Shown one piece after another: positions 8,263-16,371 of a stretch of DNA of 27,315 bases. The stretch spans positions 1 through 27,315 of the forward strand of contig CAZWHQ010000050.1 in assembly GCA_964633715.1 (NCBI GenBank), given 5' to 3'. Both the position numbers and the translations under genes were made by a program. This DNA is from JAUWVG01 sp964633715 (lineage in GTDB: Bacteria; Acidobacteriota; Aminicenantia; Aminicenantales; Aminicenantaceae). Position 1 is the first letter of the stretch; each line of letters opens with the position of its first letter. The notes below the pieces were generated by a model. It ran no database searches and had not been told where the DNA came from. It saw only the letters and a program-made list of their open reading frames with translations.

Positions 8263-9174
8263 TCAGCGTTTTCCTGACGCTTTGTGGAATATGTTCTTCA
8301 GGATATATGCGGCCATGGCCGGATTGGCACAAAGTCTCCGTTTAGCATAAGCTGTTGCATCTTTCCATTTCTCGGCAAACGGAACATAGAGCCGTACAGG
8401 AATGCCGTCTTTGACGAGCTGGTCTTGGAAGTCCTGTTTTGGAACTCCCATAAGCATCTGCACTTCATATCTGTCCTTTTCTATCTGGAGCTTCTCGGCG
8501 ATATTGATGGATTCCCGGATGACGGCTTCGTCATGAGTGGCGATTTCAGCATAATGACCATCTTTAAACAAAACTTCAAGCTGAGACAGCATTTTTGTCT
8601 TCATCTCCGCTTTATTCTGGAGAGCGAACTCTTTGGGTTCATTGTAAATCCCGATACATATCCGGATTCGGGCTTCGAGGCCTTTGATAGACTTGATGTC
8701 GTTATCCGTTCGATAAAGCCGGGACTGAAGAACCGTACCGAAAGTGGGGAACTCTTGGTGGATGGCCTTGAAGATATCGAGGGTCATGTCGGTGAAAGTG
8801 TGATCTTCCATATCGAGAGTGACTTTAATGTCGTGCTTTGCGGCAAGAGCAACAATGTCTCTGATGATTCTTTGACAGTTTTCTGTGCTTTTATGGCTTC
8901 CCAGCTGCGTTGGCTTCAGGGATATGGTAGCGAAATCCTGCTTCCCGAGGGCATCGATAAGCCTTTCGTAGACGCCAATACTGTATTGGACGTCTTCATC
9001 CTTCTCAAGTTCTTCCCCCAGGAGATCGATGGTTGAGTTGACGTGCCGTTCCTCCCAAAATTTTCGGGCTGTATTTACTGCGGCATCGATGCTGTCACCG
9101 GCAACATAGGGGTTGGCAAAAATCTTGACCAGTGGAGTGGGAGCCAAGTTAATAATAAAATTTTTAATACCCAT
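8263..9174 (-). CDS. Proline dehydrogenase (monofunctional)
   Basis: FAD enzyme oxidising proline to pyrroline-5-carboxylate. The 303-residue product is the stand-alone form, without the fused P5C dehydrogenase of PutA. Family features: ISLKPTQLG strand, LDMED around residue 135, VLQSRLYRT, and the C-terminal VRLYVPFAEKW...YAKRRL signature, whose paired arginines bind the proline carboxylate. The ATG at 9174 has GGAG six bases upstream. No P5C dehydrogenase or proline transporter is in the window, so the second catabolic step must be encoded elsewhere. Probably a one-gene unit. Confidence 0.93.
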   Translation of the reverse strand: MGIKNFIINLAPTPLVKIFANPYVAGDSIDAAVNTARKFWEERHVNSTIDLLGEELEKDEDVQYSIGVYERLIDALGKQDFATISLKPTQLGSHKSTENCQRIIRDIVALAAKHDIKVTLDMEDHTFTDMTLDIFKAIHQEFPTFGTVLQSRLYRTDNDIKSIKGLEARIRICIGIYNEPKEFALQNKAEMKTKMLSQLEVLFKDGHYAEIATHDEAVIRESINIAEKLQIEKDRYEVQMLMGVPKQDFQDQLVKDGIPVRLYVPFAEKWKDATAYAKRRLCANPAMAAYILKNIFHKASGKR

Positions 9175-9294
9175 GAAAAACTCCTCTATACATGCCTATT
9201 TAAGATTAAGAGTATAATAAGATAAAAAACTAATCCATTTTTCGACAAACATCAAGAAGAGTTTTCATTTTTTACGAGATTAGTGAACCTTTAG

Positions 9295-9323
9295 TTGAGG
9301 TTGTGCATTTTTTCTGATATCTA
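9295..9323 (+). promoter_or_regulatory. Possible leaderless promoter of the deacetylase gene
   Basis: TTGAGG (9295-9300) and TATCTA (9318-9323) are 17 bases apart, and the ATG at 9333 begins ten bases after the -10. A competing -10, TATAAA at 9322-9327, lies even closer. There is no Shine-Dalgarno. The boxes are weak, so this is the least secure of the leaderless candidates. Confidence 0.35.
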
Positions 9324-9332
9324 TAAACATTC

Positions 9333-10289
9333 ATGACTCCTTTTAAGAACCTCCTGCAGATTTTCCAGAAAGGAAAATTTCCCTTTAAGTTCATATACAG
9401 CGAGAAGTACTGGATGCACAATATGAAAAACCACGTATTCCCTATCGAAAAATATAGAATGATCTATGAAAAACTCCTCATGATGGGTGCTAGAAGAGAT
9501 GATTTTCTTCTGCCTGAAACGGCATCTGTTGAAGATGTTCTTCTTGCCCACACCTCCAAATATGTAAAAAAGCTCAGAACGGGGAAACTCTCCCACTCTG
9601 AGGTGATGAGACTGGAACTGCCATATTCACCTGAGCTATTTGAATTTGCATTGATGTACGTTGGCGGAACCATCACTGCTGCTGAGCAGGCTTTAAAGGA
9701 GGGGATGGCTGTTCACATTGGAGGAGGTTTTCACCATGCCTTTGCGGACCATGGGGAGGGCTTCTGTATTCTCAATGATGTGGCCGTCGCTGTTGAGAAG
9801 TTTAAAAAAGAAGGGAAGGTGTCCAAAGTTTTGGTCGTCGATGTTGATGTTCATCAAGGGAATGGGACGGCGTCAATCCTTTCCAAAAAAGACTATGTGT
9901 TTACATTTTCTATCCATCAGATGGACATCTACCCTGCGGAAAAACCCCAAAGCAGTTTGGATGTAGGGCTGTGGACAGGCGATGGGGATGAAAAGTATCT
10001 CGCAGCTCTAAAAAAACATATTCCCCGATTGTATGAGGAGTTCCATCCTGATTTAATCGTCTACCTCGCCGGCGCAGATCCCTTTGAGAAGGACCAGCTG
10101 GGCGGTCTGGCGTTGACTAAAGAAGGGCTTTTAGAGCGGGGAAGGCTCATCCTTCGAGAAGCACGCAGCCGGAAAATTCCAGTGGTTGTCCTTCTTGCCG
10201 GTGGTTATGCTGTTGATGTTCAGGACACCGTTACTGTCCATCTCAATACCATAAAAGTGGCGAGAAAAATGCAAAGGAAGTATGCTTAA
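9333..10289 (+). CDS. Histone-deacetylase-family (acetoin-utilisation-type) hydrolase
   Basis: A 318-residue zinc hydrolase of the arginase/deacetylase fold. Catalytic residues are in place: the paired histidines H134-H135 in GGGFHHAF, zinc ligands D172 and H174 in DVDVHQGNGT, D249 in AGADPF, and Y292 in AGGY. Bacterial members remove acetyl groups from small amines such as acetylpolyamines or from protein lysines; the substrate here cannot be decided. The start at 9333 keeps the conserved first strand KFIYSEKYW but has no Shine-Dalgarno. Its stop codon overlaps that of convergent cutA: TTAA at 10286-10289 serves both. Confidence 0.9.
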   Translation: MTPFKNLLQIFQKGKFPFKFIYSEKYWMHNMKNHVFPIEKYRMIYEKLLMMGARRDDFLLPETASVEDVLLAHTSKYVKKLRTGKLSHSEVMRLELPYSPELFEFALMYVGGTITAAEQALKEGMAVHIGGGFHHAFADHGEGFCILNDVAVAVEKFKKEGKVSKVLVVDVDVHQGNGTASILSKKDYVFTFSIHQMDIYPAEKPQSSLDVGLWTGDGDEKYLAALKKHIPRLYEEFHPDLIVYLAGADPFEKDQLGGLALTKEGLLERGRLILREARSRKIPVVVLLAGGYAVDVQDTVTVHLNTIKVARKMQRKYA

Positions 10290-10624
10290 GTCTTCTTCTC
10301 TTTCTTTGGATCGGTCTCTGTATTCAACCAGTCTAAATACTTTCCATAACCCTGGACAAGAGGAACGGCTAAAATCTCGGGCACCGTGTAGGGATGGATT
10401 GCAACGAGAGTTTTTTCCAGTTGGGGATAGCGTTTGGCCTGAGTTTTTATAAACAGCATATGTTCATTATCTTTGGTGATTTTTCCCTGCCACCAGTATA
10501 TGGATTTGCAGACTGCTGTTCGAGTCACACAGGCGGCCAACCTTTTCTCAACGATGTGGTGCGAGATATTTTCTGCCGTTTCTTCATCTGGAACGGTTGT
10601 AAAAACAAGAAGTTCATTGGCCAT
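10286..10624 (-). CDS. cutA: CutA1-type divalent-cation tolerance protein
   Basis: A 112-residue CutA1 homologue, a small trimeric ferredoxin-like fold. Conserved pieces: FTTVPDEETAENI, KRLAACV, SIYWWQGKI, KTQAKRYPQLE, HPYTVPEI and the C-terminal YLDWL. The E. coli name comes from copper-tolerance phenotypes; the molecular role remains unsettled. Follows the M20 peptidase gene by 31 bases on the same strand, so they are probably cotranscribed. The C-terminal tail is lysine-rich and shares its last bases with the deacetylase gene. Confidence 0.93.
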   Translation of the reverse strand: MANELLVFTTVPDEETAENISHHIVEKRLAACVTRTAVCKSIYWWQGKITKDNEHMLFIKTQAKRYPQLEKTLVAIHPYTVPEILAVPLVQGYGKYLDWLNTETDPKKEKKT

Positions 10625-10655
10625 GCTGTCCTCCCTTCTTCCTTATGCCAGGGTT

Positions 10656-11885
10656 CTAATCTTGCAGGAAAATATGGGCAAATATTTTTGCGTCGTTGAC
10701 CATATTGTCGATTAAACAATATTCATTGGGCATATGGGCCGTCTCATCCAACTTAGACCAGCAGGCCGCTTCGAATCCTGCATCACGGAAAACAGCTGCG
10801 ACGGTTCCTCCTCCAATTCCAGTCGGTTTAGCCTCCAATCCATAGATATGTTTGACGGCCTTTTTCAATGCTTGAACGACCGGTGCATCCGGTGAGGTGG
10901 GAGGAGCAGCAGGGGCCTTCTGTTCTTCTTCCATAGTGATCTTCACTTTGAACTCCTTCTCTATGTCTCCTATCATTTCTTGAATCTTGCCCTCCACATC
11001 CGGGATGGAATAACGGGGAAGAATGCGGCTGTCCATGTAGAAAACATCTTCTCCGGGGATTGTATTGACATTGGGGACATTGGCCTCCTTCTTCGTGGGT
11101 TCAAACGTGGAGATGGGGGGATCAAATAAAGGATCTTTATCTCCAAATACAGAATAGAGTTTGTTGAGTTCGGTCACGAGGAAAGAATTGGCCCGGAAAC
11201 TGTTGATCCCTTTTTCAGGAGTTGAACCATGTGCCTGCTGACCATGTGCTGTAAACTTGAGCCAGAGGATGCTTTTTTCAGACACTTCGATCATTGTGCC
11301 GTCCTCATTGCCTGTGTCTGGAACAATGATCAAGTCATTCTTGTTAAATGCTTCTGTCTGTTTGAGTACGTAGGTTATGCCTTTATCACTGCCGGTTTCT
11401 TCGTCTGCCACCAGAGCAATGCCAACATCATAGTTGGGCAAAATTCCATGGGATTGGAAGGCTTTGAGGGCAAAGAGAGAGGCCACCATATCCTGTTGGT
11501 TGTCTTCAACCCCGCGTCCAAAAATTTTCCCTTCCTTCACCCAAGCCTCAAAGGGATTGCCTTCCCATTGGGCCAATTCTCCCGGGGGGACAATGTCCAT
11601 ATGGGTCATAATCCAAATTTTCTTTGTAGACTGTTTCCCTTTATACGTCGCCAGGATGTTTGGCCTATCTCCTGAGGGAGAATCGAAATCAGGCGCCTTA
11701 ATCACTTCGATATTGGCGAATCCGCCATGTTGCAAAAATTCAAGGAGGAATTCGGCCTTTTTGGTCTCTCCTTCCCCCCCAGAAGATGGTGAAATAGCGG
11801 GGAAAGAACAAAGTTTGATCTGCATGTCTATCATTTCGTTGCGATAGGAGTCGATCGTATCTGATATTTTTTGGAAAATGCTCAT
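10656..11885 (-). CDS. M20-family metallopeptidase/deacylase (ArgE/DapE/ACY1-like)
   Basis: A 409-residue M20 zinc enzyme. Visible metal-site motifs: the histidine and aspartate of MTHMDIVPPG, the bridging aspartate of GRGVEDNQQD, the general base and ligand of ADEETGSD, a ligand region PDTGNEDG, and the last histidine in ETAHMPNEYC. The lid (dimerisation) domain starts around KFTAHGQQAHGS. Such enzymes hydrolyse dipeptides or N-acyl amino acids (for example acetylornithine or succinyl-diaminopimelate), and the sequence alone does not choose. I start it at the ATG at 11885, with AAGGAG seven bases upstream, rather than at an upstream in-frame start at 11948 that would add 21 unrelated residues across the promoter. 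Confidence 0.9.
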   Translation of the reverse strand: MSIFQKISDTIDSYRNEMIDMQIKLCSFPAISPSSGGEGETKKAEFLLEFLQHGGFANIEVIKAPDFDSPSGDRPNILATYKGKQSTKKIWIMTHMDIVPPGELAQWEGNPFEAWVKEGKIFGRGVEDNQQDMVASLFALKAFQSHGILPNYDVGIALVADEETGSDKGITYVLKQTEAFNKNDLIIVPDTGNEDGTMIEVSEKSILWLKFTAHGQQAHGSTPEKGINSFRANSFLVTELNKLYSVFGDKDPLFDPPISTFEPTKKEANVPNVNTIPGEDVFYMDSRILPRYSIPDVEGKIQEMIGDIEKEFKVKITMEEEQKAPAAPPTSPDAPVVQALKKAVKHIYGLEAKPTGIGGGTVAAVFRDAGFEAACWSKLDETAHMPNEYCLIDNMVNDAKIFAHIFLQD

Positions 11886-11908
11886 CCTTTTTCTCCTTAT
11901 TGTGAAAA

Positions 11909-11937
11909 ATTCTATCACCGTAAGAGTCAAGAAGCAA
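11909..11937 (-). promoter_or_regulatory. Promoter of the M20 peptidase-cutA unit
   Basis: Minus-strand TTGCTT (11937-11932) and TAGAAT (11914-11909) have a 17-base spacer, giving a leader of about 18 bases that contains AAGGAG. This contrasts with the leaderless promoter facing the other way at 11995-12023. Confidence 0.45.
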
Positions 11938-11994
11938 GACCTGCGCAACTATTTTCCTTTCTTTGACTTGCAAAGAGTTTTGGAGGAGTCTCCC

Positions 11995-12023
11995 TTGACA
12001 TTTTCCCCTATTGAGAATACATT
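11995..12023 (+). promoter_or_regulatory. Leaderless-type promoter of the polysaccharide cluster
   Basis: A perfect -35 TTGACA (11995-12000), a 17-base spacer and a -10 TACATT (12018-12023). The ATG begins nine bases after the -10, where transcription itself should start, and no Shine-Dalgarno exists. The first glycosyltransferase mRNA is therefore probably leaderless. Confidence 0.6.
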
Positions 12024-12031
12024 ACCCCCAA

Positions 12032-13177
12032 ATGAAAATTGGATTTGATGTCCGCCCTTTTTTGCGGCAGGCAACAGGAGTCGGGGTTTATTATAAGAAT
12101 CTTCTTTTTTCATTGGCAAGGATCGATTCCGACAATCAGTATTATCTGTTTTCTTCATCGTACAAGGACAGGTTCTTTCAAGAAGAGTTGCCTCCATTTT
12201 CTCAGGTTGAATTTCGCGATGCGCGCATTCCCGTCAAACTAATTAATTTTTTGTGGCATAAAGTCAAATGGCCACCGCTGGACACATTCTTCCATACGGA
12301 ATTGGACCTCACTCATTCTCCCATCCCTCTTTTGCTTCCCACCAAAGGAAAAAAAATTGTTACGGTCTATGACTTGTTCTTTATGGACTTTCCATCCTCT
12401 GTGCAAGCCGAAGTGCGAAAGAATTTTACCAAGAGAATAGAAAACTCTCTGCATCGAGCCGATGGAATATTGGTGATTTCCAAGTTTGTTAAAGATCAAA
12501 TCCTTAAACGATTTTTTTTAAATGAAGATAAAATTAAGGTTGTTTATCTAGGAGTCGATCCGGACTTTTCAAATAAGCCTTCGGTCTCACTGATAGAAAC
12601 CGTTAGAAATAAGTATAGGCTGCCATCAAAATTCCTTCTTTTTGTAGGGGCCATCGAACCCAGAAAAAACCTGGTCAAATTGATCGAAGCATTAGGAGTC
12701 ATCCGAGATAAGTCGTATGATATTCCCCTTGTAATCGTGGGGAAAAAGGGAATGGATTATCAAAATCTAATAAGCAAAATTGAAGACATCAAACTTCAGT
12801 CTCAAGTGTTGTTCTTGAATTATCTTCCCGAGGGAGATTTAAAAGTTCTGTATCGTTTGACCTCATGCCTGGTTATTCCTTCTCTCTGCGAAGGATTTGG
12901 TCTTCCTTTGGTCGAAGCCATGGCCAGTGAATGTCCACTTGTGATCTCAAGTGCTCCTGCTCTTCCTGAAATTGCTCTGGATGCAGGCCTCTACTTTCAT
13001 CCTGAGGATGCGGAGGAAATGGCCAGCCAAATCCTTACTGTGCTGGAAAACGAGGATGAACGAAAGAATCTTATCCAAAAGGGAACGGAGAGAGTGCGGG
13101 ATTTTAGCTGGGCACAAACAGCCGAAAATACACTTAATTTTTATAAGTCGGTTCTGGAAAAACGGAGTCCGCTGTGA
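12032..13177 (+). CDS. GT4-family glycosyltransferase
   Basis: A 381-residue GT-B retaining glycosyltransferase, probably adding a sugar to a lipid-linked surface-polysaccharide intermediate on the cytoplasmic face. N-terminal acceptor domain begins MKIGFDVRP with a GVGVY loop; the donor domain has VGAIEPRKNL near residue 205 and the E-x7-E motif E287-E295 in CEGFGLPLVE. The ATG at 12032 matches the usual first strand of the family; an in-frame TTG at 12011 would lie between the promoter boxes. First gene of a cluster running to 18926; its stop overlaps the next gene's GTG as GTGA. Sugar and linkage are unknown. Confidence 0.9.
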   Translation: MKIGFDVRPFLRQATGVGVYYKNLLFSLARIDSDNQYYLFSSSYKDRFFQEELPPFSQVEFRDARIPVKLINFLWHKVKWPPLDTFFHTELDLTHSPIPLLLPTKGKKIVTVYDLFFMDFPSSVQAEVRKNFTKRIENSLHRADGILVISKFVKDQILKRFFLNEDKIKVVYLGVDPDFSNKPSVSLIETVRNKYRLPSKFLLFVGAIEPRKNLVKLIEALGVIRDKSYDIPLVIVGKKGMDYQNLISKIEDIKLQSQVLFLNYLPEGDLKVLYRLTSCLVIPSLCEGFGLPLVEAMASECPLVISSAPALPEIALDAGLYFHPEDAEEMASQILTVLENEDERKNLIQKGTERVRDFSWAQTAENTLNFYKSVLEKRSPL

Positions 13178-14271
13178 AAATTGCTGTGGACTGCTATGAA
13201 TCAGGAGCCTCTGCCACAGGCGTGGGTCGATCTATCGAGAATGTCCTCAAAGAACTTGTGCCGATGATGCCGGATGAAAAGTTTATAGCACTGAGCCGGG
13301 AACCAATTGAAAGATCCCTTCCTTCAAACATGGTTCAACATGTTTTGTCCCCAGACAAGGGCTATTTTCGCTGGCAGAATGGACCCTTCCGCCGCAAACT
13401 CAAACAGATTCAACCGGATATCCTTATCGCGTCCAATTACACTCTTCCTGTCTTCAGCCAATGGAAATCTATTCTTATCGTGCATGATGTGTCGTTTGTG
13501 TCTCATCCCGAATGGTATACGACTAAGGAGACTCTTAAAAGAAAATTCTTTGTTCAACGAAGCGTGAGAAAAGCCGAGTATGTTGTTGTTGTTTCCAGAA
13601 CAGTCAGGGGAGAGCTGATGAAGCACCTGGATGTCGAGCCTGGAAAGATTGAGGTCATATACCACGGTGTCGAAGACCGCTTCCAAAAAAGCCCGGAAAA
13701 GCGGATCACGGAGTGGAAACAGCAAAAGGGATTTGAACATAAACTCATTGTTGGGTTTTTGGGCTCAATTTTTAATAGAAGGCACATTCCAGTACTTATA
13801 AAATCATTAGAACTCCTGCGTCGAGACCTGCCTGAACTGGTCCTGTATATCGTTGGAAAGGACTTGACTCACCCGCCCCAAGATATGGCTACACTTTTAA
13901 AAAAAGATTGGATCTTTTGGGAAGACAGGCTGGAAGATAAAGATATGGTTCTGTATTATTCGGTACTGGATGTTTTTGCTTATATTTCTGAGTATGAGGG
14001 ATTCGGACTTCCTCCGCTTGAAGCGCTCGCCTGTGGAACCGCACCTGTGCTGCTTAATACCTCTTCTCTAGGTGAAATTTATCAGGATATGGCCTTCTTT
14101 TCGGATGAGCCTGATGTTGAGCAAGTTGCTGAGGCACTCAAGGATGCCATTCAGGATCATTCGGCCAAATCCCGGATTCTGGATAATTTTCGTCAAAAAC
14201 GCTCTTTGTTCTCCTGGAAAAACTCTGCTAATGGCTTTAAGCGTTTGATAGATAACATTGGAAGACATTGA
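13174..14271 (+). CDS. GT4-family glycosyltransferase
   Basis: A 365-residue GT-B enzyme with MKIAVDCYESGASATGVGR at the N terminus (acceptor-side glycine loop), VHDVSF near residue 103, a donor domain starting LIVGFLGS near 191 and the E-x7-E pair E275-E283 in YEGFGLPPLE. GTG start, overlapping the previous stop by four bases. It resembles its upstream neighbour in layout (both begin with MKI plus a glycine loop), so the two may descend from a duplication, but they differ enough that they should act at different steps. Donor and acceptor are unknown. Confidence 0.9.
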   Translation: MKIAVDCYESGASATGVGRSIENVLKELVPMMPDEKFIALSREPIERSLPSNMVQHVLSPDKGYFRWQNGPFRRKLKQIQPDILIASNYTLPVFSQWKSILIVHDVSFVSHPEWYTTKETLKRKFFVQRSVRKAEYVVVVSRTVRGELMKHLDVEPGKIEVIYHGVEDRFQKSPEKRITEWKQQKGFEHKLIVGFLGSIFNRRHIPVLIKSLELLRRDLPELVLYIVGKDLTHPPQDMATLLKKDWIFWEDRLEDKDMVLYYSVLDVFAYISEYEGFGLPPLEALACGTAPVLLNTSSLGEIYQDMAFFSDEPDVEQVAEALKDAIQDHSAKSRILDNFRQKRSLFSWKNSANGFKRLIDNIGRH

Positions 14272-14272
14272 G

Positions 14273-15148
14273 ATGCCTGAGCTTTCTGTGATTCTCGTCA
14301 GCTACAATGATTGGATCCACCTGGAAAAGTGCCTCCAATCTCTAAAAACATTCCCTCCAGAATTGGACCTGGAGATTGTCACGGTTGACAATAACTCTAC
14401 GGATGGAAGCCCTGATCTCCTTAAGAACCGATTCCCTGATGTCAAGCTCATTTGCAGCAAAGAAAATATGGGATTTGCGAGAGCCAGCAATTTGGGAATC
14501 CGTGTTTCTACTGGCGAATTCGTTTTGCTCTTGAATAGCGACACAATTCCAAATTTTCAAGCTTTATCCGTTCTCCTTGATGAGATAAAGAGGATTCCTT
14601 CACTTGGTGCTGTTGCGCCTGCTCTTCTATCAGGCAAAGATACTTTTCAGGTCTCTTTTGGAAAAAGAATCAATTTTTTTTATGAATTTATCCAGAAAGG
14701 ATTTTTCAATCTCTATTATTCAAAAAAGTTGAAATCCGACAAAAAGATGCGGGAGGTGGGCTGGTTGAGTGCGGCCTGTCTGTTGGCAAGGAGGAAAGCA
14801 TTGGAAGAGGCCGGATGCTTCGATGAAAATTATTTTCTCTATTTTGAAGACATCGATTTATGTTACAAGATCAGACAGGGGGGGTGGGCCCTTCGGTTTT
14901 ATCCACAGGCACAAATCATCCATATTGGAGGAACCAGTACATCTGCCCTTAAAAACTTCAGCAGGTATCAATATAGAAAAAGCCAGATCTATTTTTATCA
15001 AAAACACAATTCCCGGCTATCTCAAGGCTTGCTGAGGATTTATCTCTGGATGAATTTTTTCGTTTCTTTTCTTCTCGTTCGTGGACAAAAGAAGGAGGAT
15101 TTTAGTAGAAAAGATTTTTTTCGACTCCTAAGCAAACAAAATCAATGA
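14273..15148 (+). CDS. GT2-family glycosyltransferase (rhamnosyltransferase-like)
   Basis: A 291-residue GT-A inverting enzyme, the only GT2 member of the cluster. Features: LSVILVSYND at the N terminus, DNNSTDGSPDLL near residue 45, ENMGFARASNLGI, the metal-binding NSD near residue 91, and FLYFEDIDLCYKIRQGGW near 193, the ED motif supplying the catalytic base in WbbL-like rhamnosyltransferases. The C terminus is basic and aromatic with a hydrophobic stretch near 260-275 that may associate with the membrane. I chose the ATG at 14273, one base after the previous stop, over an in-frame TTG at 14258 inside the upstream gene. The rhamnose assignment is only by resemblance. Confidence 0.88.
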   Translation: MPELSVILVSYNDWIHLEKCLQSLKTFPPELDLEIVTVDNNSTDGSPDLLKNRFPDVKLICSKENMGFARASNLGIRVSTGEFVLLLNSDTIPNFQALSVLLDEIKRIPSLGAVAPALLSGKDTFQVSFGKRINFFYEFIQKGFFNLYYSKKLKSDKKMREVGWLSAACLLARRKALEEAGCFDENYFLYFEDIDLCYKIRQGGWALRFYPQAQIIHIGGTSTSALKNFSRYQYRKSQIYFYQKHNSRLSQGLLRIYLWMNFFVSFLLVRGQKKEDFSRKDFFRLLSKQNQ

Positions 15149-16299
15149 GTAAGATAAAAATTTTAGAAATGATAGATTCGCCTTTCCTGGGCGGGGGGCA
15201 GATCAATCTGCTTTCTCTCGCCTCGTCCCTCGACAAATCTTTATTTGACGTCCTTGTCTGTTCCGGAGAGGGAGGGGCTTTAGTTGAGGTTCTTAAAAAT
15301 AAAGGAATAACACATATTCCGATCTCTATGACAAAAAAATTCAGCCGGAACACAGTCACAAAAATTATTGATATACTGTCAAAGTTTCCTATTGATGTGC
15401 TTCACACACATGGAGGAGTGGCCGGATTCTACGGCCGTTGGGCTGCACACAAATGCAGGATTCCTGTTGTTGTCCACACGCTCCACGGGATCCATTATCT
15501 TCACTACAGAAATTTTGTTCTCAAATATGTTTATATTTTACTCGAAAAATGGTTTTCAAGATTTACGGATACTGTCATTTATGTCTGTGATTCTGATAAA
15601 GCTTTGGGTAAAAAATACGGTCTTGTTCCAGAAAGAAAAAGTGTCGCTATCAGGAATGGGGTGGATTTTTTGACCTTTGAAATGCCCCGGAGAAAACAAA
15701 CTGAGGAATTAAACTGGGGAGAAGAACTTCATATCGATCTCTCGCAGCCTATAGTAGGGACTGTTGCACGGCTTCATCGGCAGAAAGGGATCCCGTATCT
15801 TTTAGGAGCCGCCCAACTGCTGACACAGGAGATTTCAGGGATACAGTTCCTGATAATAGGGGGCGGGCCATGGAAAGACAGATTAATGGAGCAGAAGAAT
15901 CGTTTGGGATTGGAGGCGTCTGTCCATTTTCTTGGTGAAAGAAAGGACATCCCACAGCTTCTCTCTCTTTTTGATGTTGTTGTTCTCCCTTCTCTTTGGG
16001 AAGGGCTGCCCTATTCCTTGTTGGAAGCTGGGTCTTTGGGTAAGCCTGTAGTGGCCACAGATGTCGACGGAGTGAAAGAAATCATTACCGACGGACAAAC
16101 TGGAATTCTTGTGCCCCCCAAAAAACCAATGGAGCTGGCAGGGGCATTACGCCGACTCATTGAGAATAAAGGATTAGCAAATCGGCTAGGAGCTGCATTA
16201 AAAGATGATGTTCAAAAGAAATACTCCCTTATGTCAATGGTTGGTGACGTCGAAAAACTCTATCTTCGGCTGTTCCAAGAGAAGACCACACGCCGATAG
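15145..16299 (+). CDS. GT4-family glycosyltransferase
   Basis: A 384-residue GT-B enzyme. N-terminal domain has a GGGQINLLSLA acceptor loop and LHTHGGVAGFYGR near residue 86; the donor domain has VGTVARLHRQKG near 204, IIGGGPWKDRL near 237 and E286-E294 in WEGLPYSLLE, then a GxxGILVPP segment. The order and spacing are standard for GT4 enzymes building cell-surface glycans. Starts with ATGA overlapping the preceding stop, so translation is probably coupled. A 72-base gap with a new promoter follows. Sugar specificity is unknown. Confidence 0.9.
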   Translation: MSKIKILEMIDSPFLGGGQINLLSLASSLDKSLFDVLVCSGEGGALVEVLKNKGITHIPISMTKKFSRNTVTKIIDILSKFPIDVLHTHGGVAGFYGRWAAHKCRIPVVVHTLHGIHYLHYRNFVLKYVYILLEKWFSRFTDTVIYVCDSDKALGKKYGLVPERKSVAIRNGVDFLTFEMPRRKQTEELNWGEELHIDLSQPIVGTVARLHRQKGIPYLLGAAQLLTQEISGIQFLIIGGGPWKDRLMEQKNRLGLEASVHFLGERKDIPQLLSLFDVVVLPSLWEGLPYSLLEAGSLGKPVVATDVDGVKEIITDGQTGILVPPKKPMELAGALRRLIENKGLANRLGAALKDDVQKKYSLMSMVGDVEKLYLRLFQEKTTRR

Positions 16300-16334
16300 A
16301 TACTTTGAGGGTGCTTGCGACACCTTGGGGCAGA

Positions 16335-16363
16335 TTGACAATTATTGGCCGCCTTCATATAAT
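16335..16363 (+). promoter_or_regulatory. Full-consensus, leaderless-type promoter inside the polysaccharide cluster
   Basis: TTGACA (16335-16340), exactly 17 bases, then TATAAT (16358-16363): a complete consensus sigma70 promoter. The ATG at 16372 begins nine bases after the -10 and there is no Shine-Dalgarno, so the mRNA should start at or within two bases of the ATG. Confidence 0.75.
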
Positions 16364-16371
16364 CAACCTCG

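Noticed and set aside
8265..8281. Hairpin AGCGT/ACGCT between ppdK and proline dehydrogenase as a terminator
   Set aside because: Only a five-base stem with a seven-base loop and no proper T-run; it also lies in the proline dehydrogenase coding end.
8284..9036. 250-codon open frame on the plus strand
   Set aside because: It lies wholly opposite proline dehydrogenase, whose protein is clearly recognisable; the antisense product has no coherent motif.
9175..9332. Possible tRNA, riboswitch or small RNA in the spacer between proline dehydrogenase and the deacetylase gene
   Set aside because: No cloverleaf, conserved riboswitch core or strong stem was seen; the segment is AT-rich and fits promoter DNA.
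11229..11675. 148-codon open frame on the plus strand
   Set aside because: Antisense to the M20 peptidase; cysteine- and phenylalanine-rich composition typical of a shadow frame.
12011..12031. Upstream TTG start for the first glycosyltransferase
   Set aside because: It falls between the -35 and -10 boxes of the promoter, so it would not be transcribed, and adds seven residues absent from the usual family start.
16300..16334. Possible attenuator hairpin (GGTG...CACC) before the internal polysaccharide promoter
   Set aside because: Stem of four bases only and no T-run.
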